A stretch of 64,000 bases of DNA from contig NZ_CP069338.1 of the NCBI RefSeq assembly GCF_016859125.1, forward strand, positions 5,643,501-5,707,500, read 5' to 3'. The notes under the pieces were generated by a model. That model searched no databases. It was not told the origin of the DNA and worked only from the letters and a program-made list of their open reading frames with translations. Within the stretch, counting starts at the first letter, position 1, and every line of letters starts with the position of its first letter. Made by a program: the position numbers and the translations under genes. Shown here one piece after another: positions 43,970 to 53,000 of the stretch. This DNA is from Archangium violaceum. Lineage in GTDB: Bacteria; Myxococcota; Myxococcia; Myxococcales; Myxococcaceae.

Positions 43970-45784
43970 TCAGGGTGAGGGACGCAGGAGCCGGATGCCG
44001 TGCTCCTGCTCCAGCCGGGTCTGCGCCTCGGAGGACACCTGGGTGAGGCGCAGGTCGAGCTCTCGCAGCAGTGGGAGCCGGATGAGCTCGGCCACACCCG
44101 CGTCCGTGACCGGGGCGCGCGTCAGGTACAGGGTCCGCAGTGAGCGGGGCAGGTGCGGGAGGCTCGCGTCCGTCACGCGGGTGCTCGCCAGGCTCAGCCA
44201 GGTGAGCCGGCCGAGTCTCGCGAGCGCCCGCACGCCCGTGTCATCCACCCGCGTGCCGCCCAGGTCCAGGGACGTGAGGAGCGGCAGCCCGTCGAGCGCG
44301 GAGAGCCCCGGGCCGGCGATGGCCGAGGAGCGCACGGAGAGCGTCTCCAACTCCCGCAGCGCGGCGAGGTGCGCCAGCCCCGCGTCCGTCACCTGCGTCT
44401 TCACGAGTTGCAGCGTTCGAAGGTGTGGGAAGGAGGCGAGCGCGGTCAGCCACTCATCCGTGAGTCGGGTGCGGCTCAGGTCGAGGTGACGCAGGGCCTC
44501 GCGCGAGCCGAGCCGGCGCAGGCCCCCGGCGCCGAGAGGCGTATCGCTGAGGTCCAGTCGGGCCAGCACGCGCAGGGGCGCGAGTGCCTCCAGTGAGGTG
44601 TCATCCAGCTCCAGCCCCGCGAGGCCGAGCTCCTCCAGCAGCTCGAAGCCTCCGACGACGCGCAGCCCGGCCCCGGTGACGGCCGTGTGCGACAGGTCCA
44701 TCTGGCGTAGACCTCGGAGGGCCGCGAGGCGCTGGAGCCCGGCATCGGAGAGGGCCGTGCCGTCGAGCTGGAGCACCTGGAGATTCTCGAGCCCGGAGAG
44801 CCATCGCAGCCCGATACCTCCCACACGCGTCTTGCTGAGCACCAGGGCCCGCAGCGAGGAGAGTCCGGCGAGGTGCTCGAGCCCCTTGTCCGACACCCGC
44901 GTGTTTCCGAGGTGGAGCGCCGTCAGGGCGCGCAGCCCGGCCACGTGGACCAGTCCCGCGTCGGAGGTGGCGGTCCTCGCCAGACCGAGCTCCTCCAGCG
45001 CCGTCATCCGGCGGAGCGCGGAGAGCCCCGTGTCGGTGACATCGCTTCCACTGACGATGAGCGTACGCAGGTGCGTGCCGGGAAGCAGCGCGAGCACGCT
45101 GTCATCGGACATGGTGTCGGAGAGGTCGAGCCACTCCAGTTGCGGACGCTCGGCGAGGAAGTCGAGTCCCGGAGGACCGACGGCCGTGCTCCCGAGCCCG
45201 AGCCGGCGCAGCCCGGTGAGGCTGGCGAGGGGCGGCAGGCCTCGGAGTGACACGGCGGTCTCGTTCAGCAGCAGCTCGGTGAGGCGGGTCCTTCCCTCCA
45301 GGTGGACGAGCCCCTTGTTCGTCACCAGGGTGCGCTCGAGGTGGAGGGACTCCAGCGTCTCCAGCCCGCGGAGGGCGGCGAGGTGCGCATCCGTGAAGGC
45401 CGTGTCCGTCAGGTAGAGGGTGGTGAGCCGGGTGCCCTCGACGAGCCGGGCGAGGAGGGTCGGCTCGGGGAGTCCCACTTCGCCGAAAGCAAGGCCCGGC
45501 ACCTGGTACTCCCTGAGCACCGCGGCCAGCGCGAGCGCCTCCGCCTCGGTGCGGACGGGCGCCAGGGGCGTGACGTACCAGGGGCCCTCCGGGAGCGGCT
45601 CGGAGTGCGCGGGGGCGGGAGGCAACACGCCCCACTCGGAGCTCACTCCCCCCGGACCTGGCCGATGGACCCTGAGGAGGGCACGAGGCTCTTCGGGGGC
45701 GGAGACCGCCGGAGGAGGGGCGGGCGGGGGACGGGGCGACGTCGCACAGGCTGCCAGGAGGAGGAGAACGAGGAGCCGGGCCAT
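43970..45784 (-). CDS. Leucine-rich-repeat lipoprotein
   Basis: 604 residues. A lipoprotein signal (LLLLAAC, lipid attachment at Cys13) is followed by a Pro-rich stretch, and then about twenty leucine-rich repeats of 23-24 residues from about residue 110 to the end. The repeat follows the pattern L-x-x-L-x-L-x-x-T-x-V-x-D-x-G-L, like the cysteine-containing/AMN1-type repeats, here without the cysteine. Probably anchored in the outer membrane as a protein-binding solenoid. Homologous repeats make the DNA internally repetitive. Confidence 0.88.
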   Translation of the reverse strand: MARLLVLLLLAACATSPRPPPAPPPAVSAPEEPRALLRVHRPGPGGVSSEWGVLPPAPAHSEPLPEGPWYVTPLAPVRTEAEALALAAVLREYQVPGLAFGEVGLPEPTLLARLVEGTRLTTLYLTDTAFTDAHLAALRGLETLESLHLERTLVTNKGLVHLEGRTRLTELLLNETAVSLRGLPPLASLTGLRRLGLGSTAVGPPGLDFLAERPQLEWLDLSDTMSDDSVLALLPGTHLRTLIVSGSDVTDTGLSALRRMTALEELGLARTATSDAGLVHVAGLRALTALHLGNTRVSDKGLEHLAGLSSLRALVLSKTRVGGIGLRWLSGLENLQVLQLDGTALSDAGLQRLAALRGLRQMDLSHTAVTGAGLRVVGGFELLEELGLAGLELDDTSLEALAPLRVLARLDLSDTPLGAGGLRRLGSREALRHLDLSRTRLTDEWLTALASFPHLRTLQLVKTQVTDAGLAHLAALRELETLSVRSSAIAGPGLSALDGLPLLTSLDLGGTRVDDTGVRALARLGRLTWLSLASTRVTDASLPHLPRSLRTLYLTRAPVTDAGVAELIRLPLLRELDLRLTQVSSEAQTRLEQEHGIRLLRPSP

Positions 45785-45835
45785 GCCGCGCAGCCTACCC
45801 CGGGCCCACGCTCATCCCCTCGGAAGAGTCCGGAG

Positions 45836-46267
45836 TCAGTGCACCACGGTGACGGGGCGGCCGGCGTGCTGGACCACGCGGTCGCTGACGGAGCCGAGCA
45901 GCCACTTGCCGCCCGGGTTGAGGCCACGCGCGCCCACGACGATGTGGTCCGCGCCGAGCTTGTCGGCCATGGCGACGATGGTGTCCGCCGGGCGGCCAAT
46001 CTCCACCACCTTCTCCACCTGGGCCTTGGGCAGATCGGCGGCCACCTCATCCAGCATGCGCCGCACGGCTTCCATCTCCTCCGGGGTGCGCTGGGGCCCG
46101 GAGATGAGCTCCGAGTCCAGGAAGCCCAGGTTGAGGACCCGGGGCGGTTCGAGGACGAAGAGAAGGGTGATGCGCGCCTGCGTCTGCTGCGCCAGGTCGT
46201 GGGCGAAGCGCGCGGCCTTGCGCGAGGTCTCCGAGCCATCGATGGCGACGAGGATGTGTTTGAGCAC
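45836..46267 (-). CDS. Universal stress protein
   Basis: 143 residues from a GTG at 46267, preceded by GGAGGAGCG. The frame is open to 46342, but homologues start with the strand KHILVAIDGSE. The UspA nucleotide motif G-2x-G-9x-G-S is present (GARGLNPGGKWLLGS), so it should bind ATP. Small cytoplasmic stress or dormancy protein. The gene stands alone between the LRR gene and the ECF sigma gene, on the opposite strand from the latter. Confidence 0.92.
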   Translation of the reverse strand: MLKHILVAIDGSETSRKAARFAHDLAQQTQARITLLFVLEPPRVLNLGFLDSELISGPQRTPEEMEAVRRMLDEVAADLPKAQVEKVVEIGRPADTIVAMADKLGADHIVVGARGLNPGGKWLLGSVSDRVVQHAGRPVTVVH

Positions 46268-46465
46268 GTCCGCTCCTCCTTGAGACGAGAATCGGGGCCG
46301 CGGCCCCATACGGTCAGGGTGGGTGGGGAGCGTCGAGGGCACAAGCCGGGACCCCGCCTGGACCCCTGACGATATGGCATGGGCTCGCCCATCCGCCTAC
46401 CCAACAGGAGGCGAGGCCTGCCTTTTCGCATCGGCCTGCCCCGCCAGCGCCGTGACCCGGGCTTT

Positions 46466-46484
46466 ACATTCCGCTCGGGAATGT
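46466..46484. promoter_or_regulatory. Inverted repeat upstream of the ECF sigma gene
   Basis: ACATTCC-GCTCG-GGAATGT is a perfect 7-bp inverted repeat with a 5-base spacer, 18 bases ahead of the chosen GTG start. It may be an operator or part of an ECF-type promoter; no clear -35/-10 pair is visible. Confidence 0.4.
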
Positions 46485-46502
46485 CACCGATCATCGGGAG
46501 CC

Positions 46503-47240
46503 GTGACGGGTAGTTTTGGAGGCGTGGAGCCCCTTCCGCAGCGGTTCGCGACCACCCGTTGGAGCCTGATCCTCGCCGCCGGCACGGGCCACGCGCCCGA
46601 GGCCCGGGAAGCACTGGCGACGTTGTGCGGACTCTACTGGTATCCGCTCTATGCCTTCGTCCGCCGCCGCGGTCACACGGCCGAGGAGGCTCGAGACCTG
46701 ACGCAGGGCTTCTTCGCGCGGCTGTTGGAGCGCGACGACCTCGCCACCCTGGATCCCCGGCGAGGCCGCTTCCGTGCGTGGTTGCTCACCGCGCTCAAGC
46801 ACTACCTGTCCAACGAGAGGGATCGCCTCCAGGCCGTCAAGCGGGGTGGAGGCGAGTCGTTGCTCTCCATCGACGGAGAGGAGGCCGAGAGCACCTATGG
46901 CCTGGAACCCTCGCACGACCTCACGCCCGAGCGGCTCTTCGAGCGCCGCTGGGCCCTGGCGCTGTTGCAGCGGGTGACGGCCCTGCTGCGCGCCGAGTGG
47001 GTCCAGGCCGGCAGGGAGTCGCTCTTCGAGAAGCTGAAGGGCTGCCTCATGGACAGGACGGAGAGCTCCTACCAGCACATCGCCCACGACGTGGGGATGA
47101 GCGAGGGCGCGGTGAAGGTGGCGGCGCATCGGATGCGCTCCCGCTTCCGCGAGCTGCTGCGCGGCGAGATCGCCCAGACGGTGGAGCACCCCCACGAGAT
47201 CGACGGCGAGCTGCGGCACCTGCTCGCGGCGCTGGGGTGA
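46503..47240 (+). CDS. ECF-type sigma factor coupled to a Ser/Thr kinase
   Basis: 245 residues from a GTG at 46503; a GTG at 46524 would remove seven residues. Neither has a perfect ribosome site. The N-terminal motif [13 protein letters not shown] and the region-2 helix [28 protein letters not shown] are typical of the kinase-linked ECF groups known from planctomycetes and myxobacteria. Region 4 has the helix-turn-helix ([22 protein letters not shown]). There is no anti-sigma gene; instead a Ser/Thr kinase starts 4 bases downstream. In the related Vibrio EcfP/PknT system, threonine phosphorylation of the sigma factor switches it on. The same logic is likely here. Confidence 0.88.
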   Translation: MTGSFGGVEPLPQRFATTRWSLILAAGTGHAPEAREALATLCGLYWYPLYAFVRRRGHTAEEARDLTQGFFARLLERDDLATLDPRRGRFRAWLLTALKHYLSNERDRLQAVKRGGGESLLSIDGEEAESTYGLEPSHDLTPERLFERRWALALLQRVTALLRAEWVQAGRESLFEKLKGCLMDRTESSYQHIAHDVGMSEGAVKVAAHRMRSRFRELLRGEIAQTVEHPHEIDGELRHLLAALG

Positions 47241-47244
47241 AGCC

Positions 47245-49356
47245 GTGTCCTCCTGCTCCGGGTGCGGAATGGATCTCTCGAGCGGTGCTCCCGAGGGGCT
47301 GTGCCCCCGGTGCCTGCTCTCCGGACTCCTGGAGGATGACGGGCCGGAGCCCGACCCCTCCGAGCCCTTTCCTCTTCCGGGTGAACGCGGCCCCGTGCGC
47401 TTCGGCGAGTACGAGCTCCTCGAGCGCATCGCCCGGGGTGGGATGGGGGTCGTCTACAAGGCGCGGCAGGTGCGCATCAACCGCCGGGTCGCCCTGAAGA
47501 TGATCGTCGACGGCGAGCTGGCCACCGAGCAGGAGCTCTACCGTTTCCGCGCCGAGGCCGAGGCCGCCGCGTTGCTCGAGCATCCCCACATCGTCCCCAT
47601 CTACGAGGTGGGTGTGCACGAGGGCCGCCACTACTTCACGATGAAGTTGATGGAAGGCGGGAGCCTGGCCGATCACCTGGAGCTGCTGGGGAGCTCACCG
47701 AGGCGCGCGGCGGAGCTCGTCGCGGCCGTGGCCCGGGCGGTTCACTTCGGCCACCAGCACGGCATCCTCCACCGTGACCTGAAGCCAGCGAACATCCTGC
47801 TGGACGCGGACGGGAAGCCGCACGTGGGAGACTTCGGAGTCGCGCGGCACCTGGAGAAGGAAGGGGGCCTCACCCAGACGGGGATGGTGATTGGAACGCC
47901 GGCCTACATGGCGCCGGAGCAGGCCGCGGGACGCATCCGGGAGCTCACCACGGCCGCGGACGTGTACAGCCTGGGCGCCATCCTCTACGAGCTGCTGACG
48001 GGCCGGCCGCCCTTCGTGGCGGACACGGCGACGGCCATCCTCCGGCAGGTCGCGGAGGCCGAGCCCGTGGCGCCGAGCGCGCTCGGCGTCCAGGTGGACC
48101 GGGATCTGGAGACCCTCTGTCTCAAGTGCCTGGAGAAGGAGCCGGGCCGCCGCTTCGGCTCGGCGGAGGAGCTGGCGCGGGAGCTGGAGCGCTGGTTGAA
48201 CGGCGAGCCCATCCAGGCGAGGCGAAGCGGCCGTGCGGCTCGCGCGTGGCGGTGGTGCCGGCGGCACCCCCTGGTGGCGGGCGGCCTGGCCACGGGCATG
48301 TGGTTCCTGCTCGTGATGACGGTGGTGTCGCTCTCCATCGCGCGAACGCAGGAGCTGGAGCGGCGCCAGGAGGTGTTGAGGGCCAATGCCTACGCCGCGC
48401 GGACGGTGGCGGGCACGGTGCTCTTCCAGTTGCAGGAGTATGGCCAGGCCGTCGAGCGGGTCGCGGCGGATGGCTGGCTGCGCGAGGTGTTGAAGCGCGG
48501 AGATCCGGAGGCCCTGCGGCTCTTCGTCCGGACGACGCATGACATCCACGATGATCCGCGCAATGGGCTGCGGGTCGCGGGTGGACCGTCGCCCTTCGAG
48601 GGCTGGCTCCTCCTGGACGCGGCGGGCCTCGCGCGGGCCCACTGGCCGGCGCCTCCCGAGGGCTTCCTCGGCAAGGACTTCGAGTGGAGGGACTTCTTCC
48701 AGGGCGCGGCGCAACTGGCGCGCAAGGGCCGGCACGCGTCGTACGTCTCGCGTGTGTTCCAGTCGGAGGTGGATGGCCAGTACCGCTTCGCCCTCTCCGC
48801 GCCCGTCTATGACGAGAACGGCCAGTGGCTCGGCGTCGTGGCGGCCATGGTGGGCACGGGCTCCATGCTGGGCGCGTTGCGGCTGACGGACACGGATGTG
48901 GAGGAGCGCACCACCGTGCTCGTGGCGCCCCGGGACCATGAGCAGGGACAACCTCCCCTGTCCGAACCGGAGACCTCCATCATCATCGTCCACGAGGCGC
49001 TCGCACATGGAGCGATCAGCGCGCTCGATGCCACCGCCGCGCGCCGTGTCGAGGAGGTGCTGCGGCAGGCCCCCCGGCATGGCCCGCAGCAACTCCGGCT
49101 CCCGGGGACGGGTCCGCTCGCGGCCTACGAGGACCATCGGGATCCGCTGATTGGCGGCGCGAGCCCGTGGCTGGCGGCGTTCGCGCCCGTGGGCCGCACG
49201 GGATTCGTGACCGTCGTCCAGACACGGGACGATGCCGCCTCCGCGCCGCTTCGGAAACTCGCCACGCGGCTGGCGTTGTGGGGAGGCGTTCCCTTTCTTC
49301 TCGGGGTGGCGGCGATGCTGGGGCTCGCGACGAAATCGTTACGTGCCCGGGCGTAA
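47245..49356 (+). CDS. Ser/Thr protein kinase with zinc ribbon and Cache-like sensor domain
   Basis: 703 residues from a GTG at 47245, four bases after the sigma factor stop. An N-terminal zinc ribbon (C4-x2-C7, C20-x2-C23) is followed by a complete Hanks-type kinase (about 55-320): glycine loop [12 protein letters not shown], Lys85, catalytic HRDLKPAN (Asp178), DFG (196-198) and [11 protein letters not shown] single span (343-365) leads to a periplasmic domain like dCache ([31 protein letters not shown]), and a second span near the C-terminus. This is a receptor kinase reading a periplasmic signal and probably phosphorylating the upstream sigma factor. All key catalytic residues are present. 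Confidence 0.93.
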   Translation: MSSCSGCGMDLSSGAPEGLCPRCLLSGLLEDDGPEPDPSEPFPLPGERGPVRFGEYELLERIARGGMGVVYKARQVRINRRVALKMIVDGELATEQELYRFRAEAEAAALLEHPHIVPIYEVGVHEGRHYFTMKLMEGGSLADHLELLGSSPRRAAELVAAVARAVHFGHQHGILHRDLKPANILLDADGKPHVGDFGVARHLEKEGGLTQTGMVIGTPAYMAPEQAAGRIRELTTAADVYSLGAILYELLTGRPPFVADTATAILRQVAEAEPVAPSALGVQVDRDLETLCLKCLEKEPGRRFGSAEELARELERWLNGEPIQARRSGRAARAWRWCRRHPLVAGGLATGMWFLLVMTVVSLSIARTQELERRQEVLRANAYAARTVAGTVLFQLQEYGQAVERVAADGWLREVLKRGDPEALRLFVRTTHDIHDDPRNGLRVAGGPSPFEGWLLLDAAGLARAHWPAPPEGFLGKDFEWRDFFQGAAQLARKGRHASYVSRVFQSEVDGQYRFALSAPVYDENGQWLGVVAAMVGTGSMLGALRLTDTDVEERTTVLVAPRDHEQGQPPLSEPETSIIIVHEALAHGAISALDATAARRVEEVLRQAPRHGPQQLRLPGTGPLAAYEDHRDPLIGGASPWLAAFAPVGRTGFVTVVQTRDDAASAPLRKLATRLALWGGVPFLLGVAAMLGLATKSLRARA

Positions 49357-49376
49357 CCTTTCGCGAGTCTTTATTC

Positions 49377-49967
49377 ATGGAGAGGGCGAACCCCTACCGA
49401 GGTCTCGCCTTGCGCCAACTCGCACAGATGTCCGCTCTCCTCCTGCTCCTGGGTCTCTGCTCCTGCGGAGATCCGCGACAGGACTTCGTCGGTTCCTTTG
49501 ATGTGCAGGGCCGCCTTTCCCTTTCCGACGGCAACTACCAGGAAACGGCACTCGTCGACGTCCCCATGGTGGTCGTGGCCGATGCCTTCGACTCCGACAA
49601 GCTCTACCTGGACTTCGACTGTGGCCTGGTCGGAACGATCGAGGACCACACCTCCTTTTCCCTTGATAGGAAGAAGTGCCCCTCGGACTTCGTTGATGGC
49701 TGCGAGCTCACCTGGACGTTCAGGGAGGGCGAGGGAACGAAGACGGAGGGCGACCCGACGCTCGCACTCCGGTTCAGCGGGGACATCAAGGTCAGTTGTT
49801 CCGGGGACTCGCCCAGGATGTACTCCTTCACGTTCACTCTGACGGCGACACAGGACGAGTCCGTGTCGAAGAGCTCGCGACAGGAGGAGCGAACCCAGTC
49901 GATTCGTACGGCCCTGGAGCAGGCGGCACTCTCGAGCTTCCGGAGAGGCGCCTCCTCCACCCGGTAA
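49377..49967 (+). CDS. Lipoprotein of unknown function
   Basis: 196 residues from the ATG at 49377, with a weak ribosome site. The signal peptide (MALLLLLGLCSC-like core, residues about 16-30) has the lipobox L-C-S-C, giving an N-terminal lipidated Cys. The mature part is beta-rich and acidic, with Cys residues in DFDCGL, KKCPSD, DGCELT and VSCSG that could form two disulfides. No known family. It starts 20 bases after the kinase gene on the same strand, so it may be part of the sigma/kinase transcript. Confidence 0.65.
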   Translation: MERANPYRGLALRQLAQMSALLLLLGLCSCGDPRQDFVGSFDVQGRLSLSDGNYQETALVDVPMVVVADAFDSDKLYLDFDCGLVGTIEDHTSFSLDRKKCPSDFVDGCELTWTFREGEGTKTEGDPTLALRFSGDIKVSCSGDSPRMYSFTFTLTATQDESVSKSSRQEERTQSIRTALEQAALSSFRRGASSTR

Positions 49968-50155
49968 GCGCGGCACTCCCGGCTTCAATACGGAGGCAGC
50001 AGCCGCCGGAAGCCGTGCGCCAGCAGGATGCCGAGCACGGCCAGGTTGCGAGGAATGAGCCCTGGCCAGAAGAGGGGGAGGGGACCTGGAGTCGCGAGGT
50101 CCCCGCCTATCCCCTCTCCCCCTGGGAGAGGGTCGGGGTGAGGGTATTTCGCTTT
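49968..50155. other. Intergenic region with repeat and possible coding remnant
   Basis: 188 bases between convergent genes. On the minus strand an open frame without a start codon ends at a TGA (49984-49986) and reads protein-like for about thirty codons (FWPGLIPRNLAVLGILLAHG, then FRRLLPPY). It could be the tail of a lost gene. Next to it lies the dispersed palindrome at 50112. Confidence 0.3.
50112..50132. repeat. Dispersed palindrome with GGGGTGAGGG tail
   Basis: CCCTCTCCC-CCT-GGGAGAGGG is a perfect 9-bp stem, followed by TCGGGGTGAGGG. This exact pattern is a widespread interspersed element in GC-rich proteobacteria, as I recall it. It lies downstream of the binding-protein gene on the minus strand, without a T-tract. 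Confidence 0.65.
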
Positions 50156-51355
50156 CTACGGCTTCACGGTGGTGACGAACTTCGTCTTCCCACCCTCGAC
50201 CTGGAGGATGACGGCCTCCTTCACCGCGTCGCGGTTCTCGTCGAGGTTGATGGTGCCGGCCACGCCCGGGAAGTTCTGGGTCGCGGCCAGCGCGTCGCGG
50301 ATGGCCTTGCCCGACAGGTCCGGCGCGCGCGTCATCGCGTCGATGGCGAGCTGCGCGGCGTCATAGGCGAGGGCCGCCACGCTGTCCGGCACGGCGCCGT
50401 AGGCCGCCTTGTACTTCTTGATGAACTCCTGCACGCGGGGATCCGGGTTGTCCACCGAGTAGTGGTTGGCGTAGTAGCTGCCCTCGATGGCGGCACCGCC
50501 CAGCTCGAACAGCTTGTCGGACTCCCAGCCATCTCCGCCGAGCAGCGGCACCATCAGCCCCAGCTCGCGCGCCTGCCGGGCGATGATGCCCACGTCGGTG
50601 TAGTACCCGGGGACGAAGAGGGCCTGCGGCTTCATCTTCTTGATGGCGGTGAGCTGCGCGCGGAAGTCCGTGTCGCCCTTGGAGTAGCTCTCGGTGGCCA
50701 CGATGGTGCCGCCCATCTCGGAGAACTTGCGGTTGAAGACGTCCGTGAGGCCCACCGAGTACGCGCTCTTGTTGTCCTGCAGCACCGCCACCTGGTTCAG
50801 CTTCAGGTTGTCGCGGGCGAACTTCGCCATCACGAAGCCCTGGAAGGGATCGATGAAGCAGACGCGGAAGATGTAGTCGCCCTTCTGGGTGACGGCGGGA
50901 TTGGTGGACGAGGGGGTGATCATGGGCACCCCGGCCGCCTGGGCCTTGTCCGCCATGGCCATGGAGTTGGACGAGGCGGCCTCGCCCAGGATGACCGCCA
51001 CCTTGTCCTGGGTGATGAGGCGCGTGGCCGCCTGGGCGGCCTCCTCGGGCCTGCCCTGGCTGTCATAGACGCGCACGGCCAGCTTCTTGCCCTTCACTCC
51101 ACCCGCGGCGTTGGCCTCCTGGACGGCCATGGCGATGCCATTGCGCGCGGAGACGCCGAAAGTGGCCTCGCTGCCGGTGAGGCTGCCCACCTGCCCGAGC
51201 AGGAGGGTGTCCGCGCCCGCCGGGGTCTCTCCGGTGGAAGCCGCGGCCGGCGTGGAGGGGGACGCGGAAGAGGGCGCGGGGGGAGCCTTCTTCTCACAGG
51301 CGGCCACCAGCACGGTGAGCGCGGCGAGGAGCAAGGGGATGACGGGACGACGCAT
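50156..51355 (-). CDS. Branched-chain amino acid-type ABC substrate-binding lipoprotein
   Basis: 399 residues from the ATG at 51355, with GGAGG ahead. A lipoprotein signal (LVAAC, Cys20) precedes a low-complexity Ser/Pro/Ala linker to about residue 50. The periplasmic binding fold of the LivJ/Leu-Ile-Val type follows: LLGQVGSLTGSEA, GKKLAVRVYDSQG, AVILGEAASSNSM, PSSTNPAVTQKG and ALAYDAAQLAIDA. The ligand might be an amino acid, amide or aromatic acid; the sequence does not say. There is no permease or ATPase gene beside it, so it is an orphan of the system or feeds a transporter elsewhere. Confidence 0.9.
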   Translation of the reverse strand: MRRPVIPLLLAALTVLVAACEKKAPPAPSSASPSTPAAASTGETPAGADTLLLGQVGSLTGSEATFGVSARNGIAMAVQEANAAGGVKGKKLAVRVYDSQGRPEEAAQAATRLITQDKVAVILGEAASSNSMAMADKAQAAGVPMITPSSTNPAVTQKGDYIFRVCFIDPFQGFVMAKFARDNLKLNQVAVLQDNKSAYSVGLTDVFNRKFSEMGGTIVATESYSKGDTDFRAQLTAIKKMKPQALFVPGYYTDVGIIARQARELGLMVPLLGGDGWESDKLFELGGAAIEGSYYANHYSVDNPDPRVQEFIKKYKAAYGAVPDSVAALAYDAAQLAIDAMTRAPDLSGKAIRDALAATQNFPGVAGTINLDENRDAVKEAVILQVEGGKTKFVTTVKP

Positions 51356-51431
51356 GGGGGCTTCCTCCAGAAACAAAGGCGCCCGCCTTCTACCTCACTC
51401 CGGCGCTCCTGGCATGCCGGGGGGGGAGTCG

Positions 51432-52223
51432 TCATTTCTCCGCGGAGACCACTGCGCAACCGAAGGAGAAGAAGGGGTTGCGCACGTCCTGGAAGCCCGC
51501 CTCGCGCAGCCAGGCCACATGCTCCTCCACGGACGAGGGCTGATCTCCATCCGCGTCGAACCCGGCCTGCAGGTCCCTCATCACCTGGGGGAGCGTCAGA
51601 CCCGGCGAGCTCCGCCGCAGCCCCGAGAGGCACCGCGCCGCGAGCACGGCATGGTAGTCGCGCCGGAGCCGTGTCGGCCCTGGCCCGCTTCCTGGCGGTA
51701 GCATCTTGTCCCCCACCACCAGCAGTCCGCCCGGCTCCAGGAGGCGGTACAGCACCCGGAACAGCGCGGCCTTCCCGGCTCCATCGAGGTGGTGGATGGC
51801 ATAGCTCGACACGATGCAGTCGAAGCGGCGCGCGCCCAGACGCTCCTCGAGCGCGGTGAACGCCCCCTGCTCGGTGCGGAACCGCACGCCCCTGTGCGCA
51901 CCCAGCTTGCTTTCGGCCACCGCCATCATGTGCGGAGAGGCGTCGAACCCCACCCACTCCAGGGGCGGGTCCTCCGAGGACCACGCGTCCTCCAGGAGCG
52001 CCGTGGCGAGCCGGAGGGAGAGGTTGCCGGTTCCGATGCCCAGGTCGAGCACCGAGCGGATGCGCCGAGGGTGGGCCGGGTCCTCCCTGCGGCCGTAGCG
52101 CACTTCCATGACCATGGCCTCGAGCGACTCGGGGTAGGCCCAGAAGAGCGTCCGGGCCATCTGGTCATAGTTCTGGGCGGTCACCGGACCGTAGTGGTCC
52201 ACGATGGCCTGACGGAGATTCAT
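51432..52223 (-). CDS. Class I SAM-dependent methyltransferase
   Basis: 263 residues from the ATG at 52223. Motif I is LDLGIGTGNLSLRL (about residue 58), followed by WVGFDASPHMMAVA and the post-motif IVSSYAIHHLDGAGK typical of small-molecule methyltransferases of the UbiE/BioC kind. Motif III is GGLLVVGDKMLPP. The C-terminal SSVEEHVAWLREAGF region is usual in this group. The substrate is unknown; no biosynthetic partner is adjacent. It sits between the binding-protein gene and recX on the minus strand. Confidence 0.88.
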   Translation of the reverse strand: MNLRQAIVDHYGPVTAQNYDQMARTLFWAYPESLEAMVMEVRYGRREDPAHPRRIRSVLDLGIGTGNLSLRLATALLEDAWSSEDPPLEWVGFDASPHMMAVAESKLGAHRGVRFRTEQGAFTALEERLGARRFDCIVSSYAIHHLDGAGKAALFRVLYRLLEPGGLLVVGDKMLPPGSGPGPTRLRRDYHAVLAARCLSGLRRSSPGLTLPQVMRDLQAGFDADGDQPSSVEEHVAWLREAGFQDVRNPFFSFGCAVVSAEK

Positions 52224-52332
52224 GGTGGGTTCCTCTCTCAGGGCCTTTGTTCCACCATGCTCCCCCTTCATGGATGTGCCTGGCCAGGAGCCCCCGCTCG
52301 GTATTGCAAGGTGCGTGACGAACGCCCCAGAG

Positions 52333-52899
52333 CTACTCGGCGGCGCCGTCGATGATCTTCTTCGCCATGGCGAACGGGAAGCCCGCGCGCGCCATGGCGG
52401 CCAGATCCCTCTGCCGGTTGTCCTGCCGGGTGCTCGGGTCGCGCCGGAAGGGCCCCAGACGCTTCTTGCGTGCCCAGATGCGCGCCGCGGCGTCCTCGGA
52501 CACCTCCGCCGTCGCCTGGGCCACCTTCTGCGCGACGACCTCCGTGGAGACGCCCTTGAGCTTGAGCTTCTGGGCGATCACCCGCGCGCTGCGGCCCGAG
52601 GCGCGCAATGAATGCGCCTTCGTCTCGGCGTAGGCCTGATCGTTGATGAGCCCGTTGCGCACCAGCTTGTCCACGAGCGCGTCCACCCAGCCGAGCGCCT
52701 CGGTGCGCTCGCCGCCATGGACACGCAGGGAGCGATCCACCTTGCGCAGCAGCACCTTCTTGAGCTGGCTCACCGTCGCCGAGTAGCGCTTCAGGTAGTG
52801 CAGCGCGGCGTTCTCCAGGTAGCGCGGAGACACCTTGCGGGGCTGCTTCTTGCGTGGCTCCCGGGGCTTGCCCCCGGCTTCATCCCTCGACTCGTCCAT
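52333..52899 (-). CDS. recX: Regulatory protein RecX
   Basis: 188 residues from the ATG at 52899. The three-helix RecX repeats are recognisable, with the motif LIDQAYAETKAHSLRASGRSARVIAQKLKLKG-like pattern in the middle (here NGLINDQAYAE followed by RSARVIAQKL). The basic N-terminus is about 30 residues longer than in E. coli. RecX binds RecA filaments and limits recombination and SOS activity. recA is not in the window. I see no Shine-Dalgarno ahead of the ATG. Confidence 0.87.
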   Translation of the reverse strand: MDESRDEAGGKPREPRKKQPRKVSPRYLENAALHYLKRYSATVSQLKKVLLRKVDRSLRVHGGERTEALGWVDALVDKLVRNGLINDQAYAETKAHSLRASGRSARVIAQKLKLKGVSTEVVAQKVAQATAEVSEDAAARIWARKKRLGPFRRDPSTRQDNRQRDLAAMARAGFPFAMAKKIIDGAAE

Positions 52900-53000
52900 C
52901 ACGGACGGTATGTAACATCCGGCTCCGACCTGGAGGGTGCTGTTCGCCTGACTGCCTGGGGAGCTACCCGCCGCTGCAACCCTGGGAGGATTCGCCGCGC

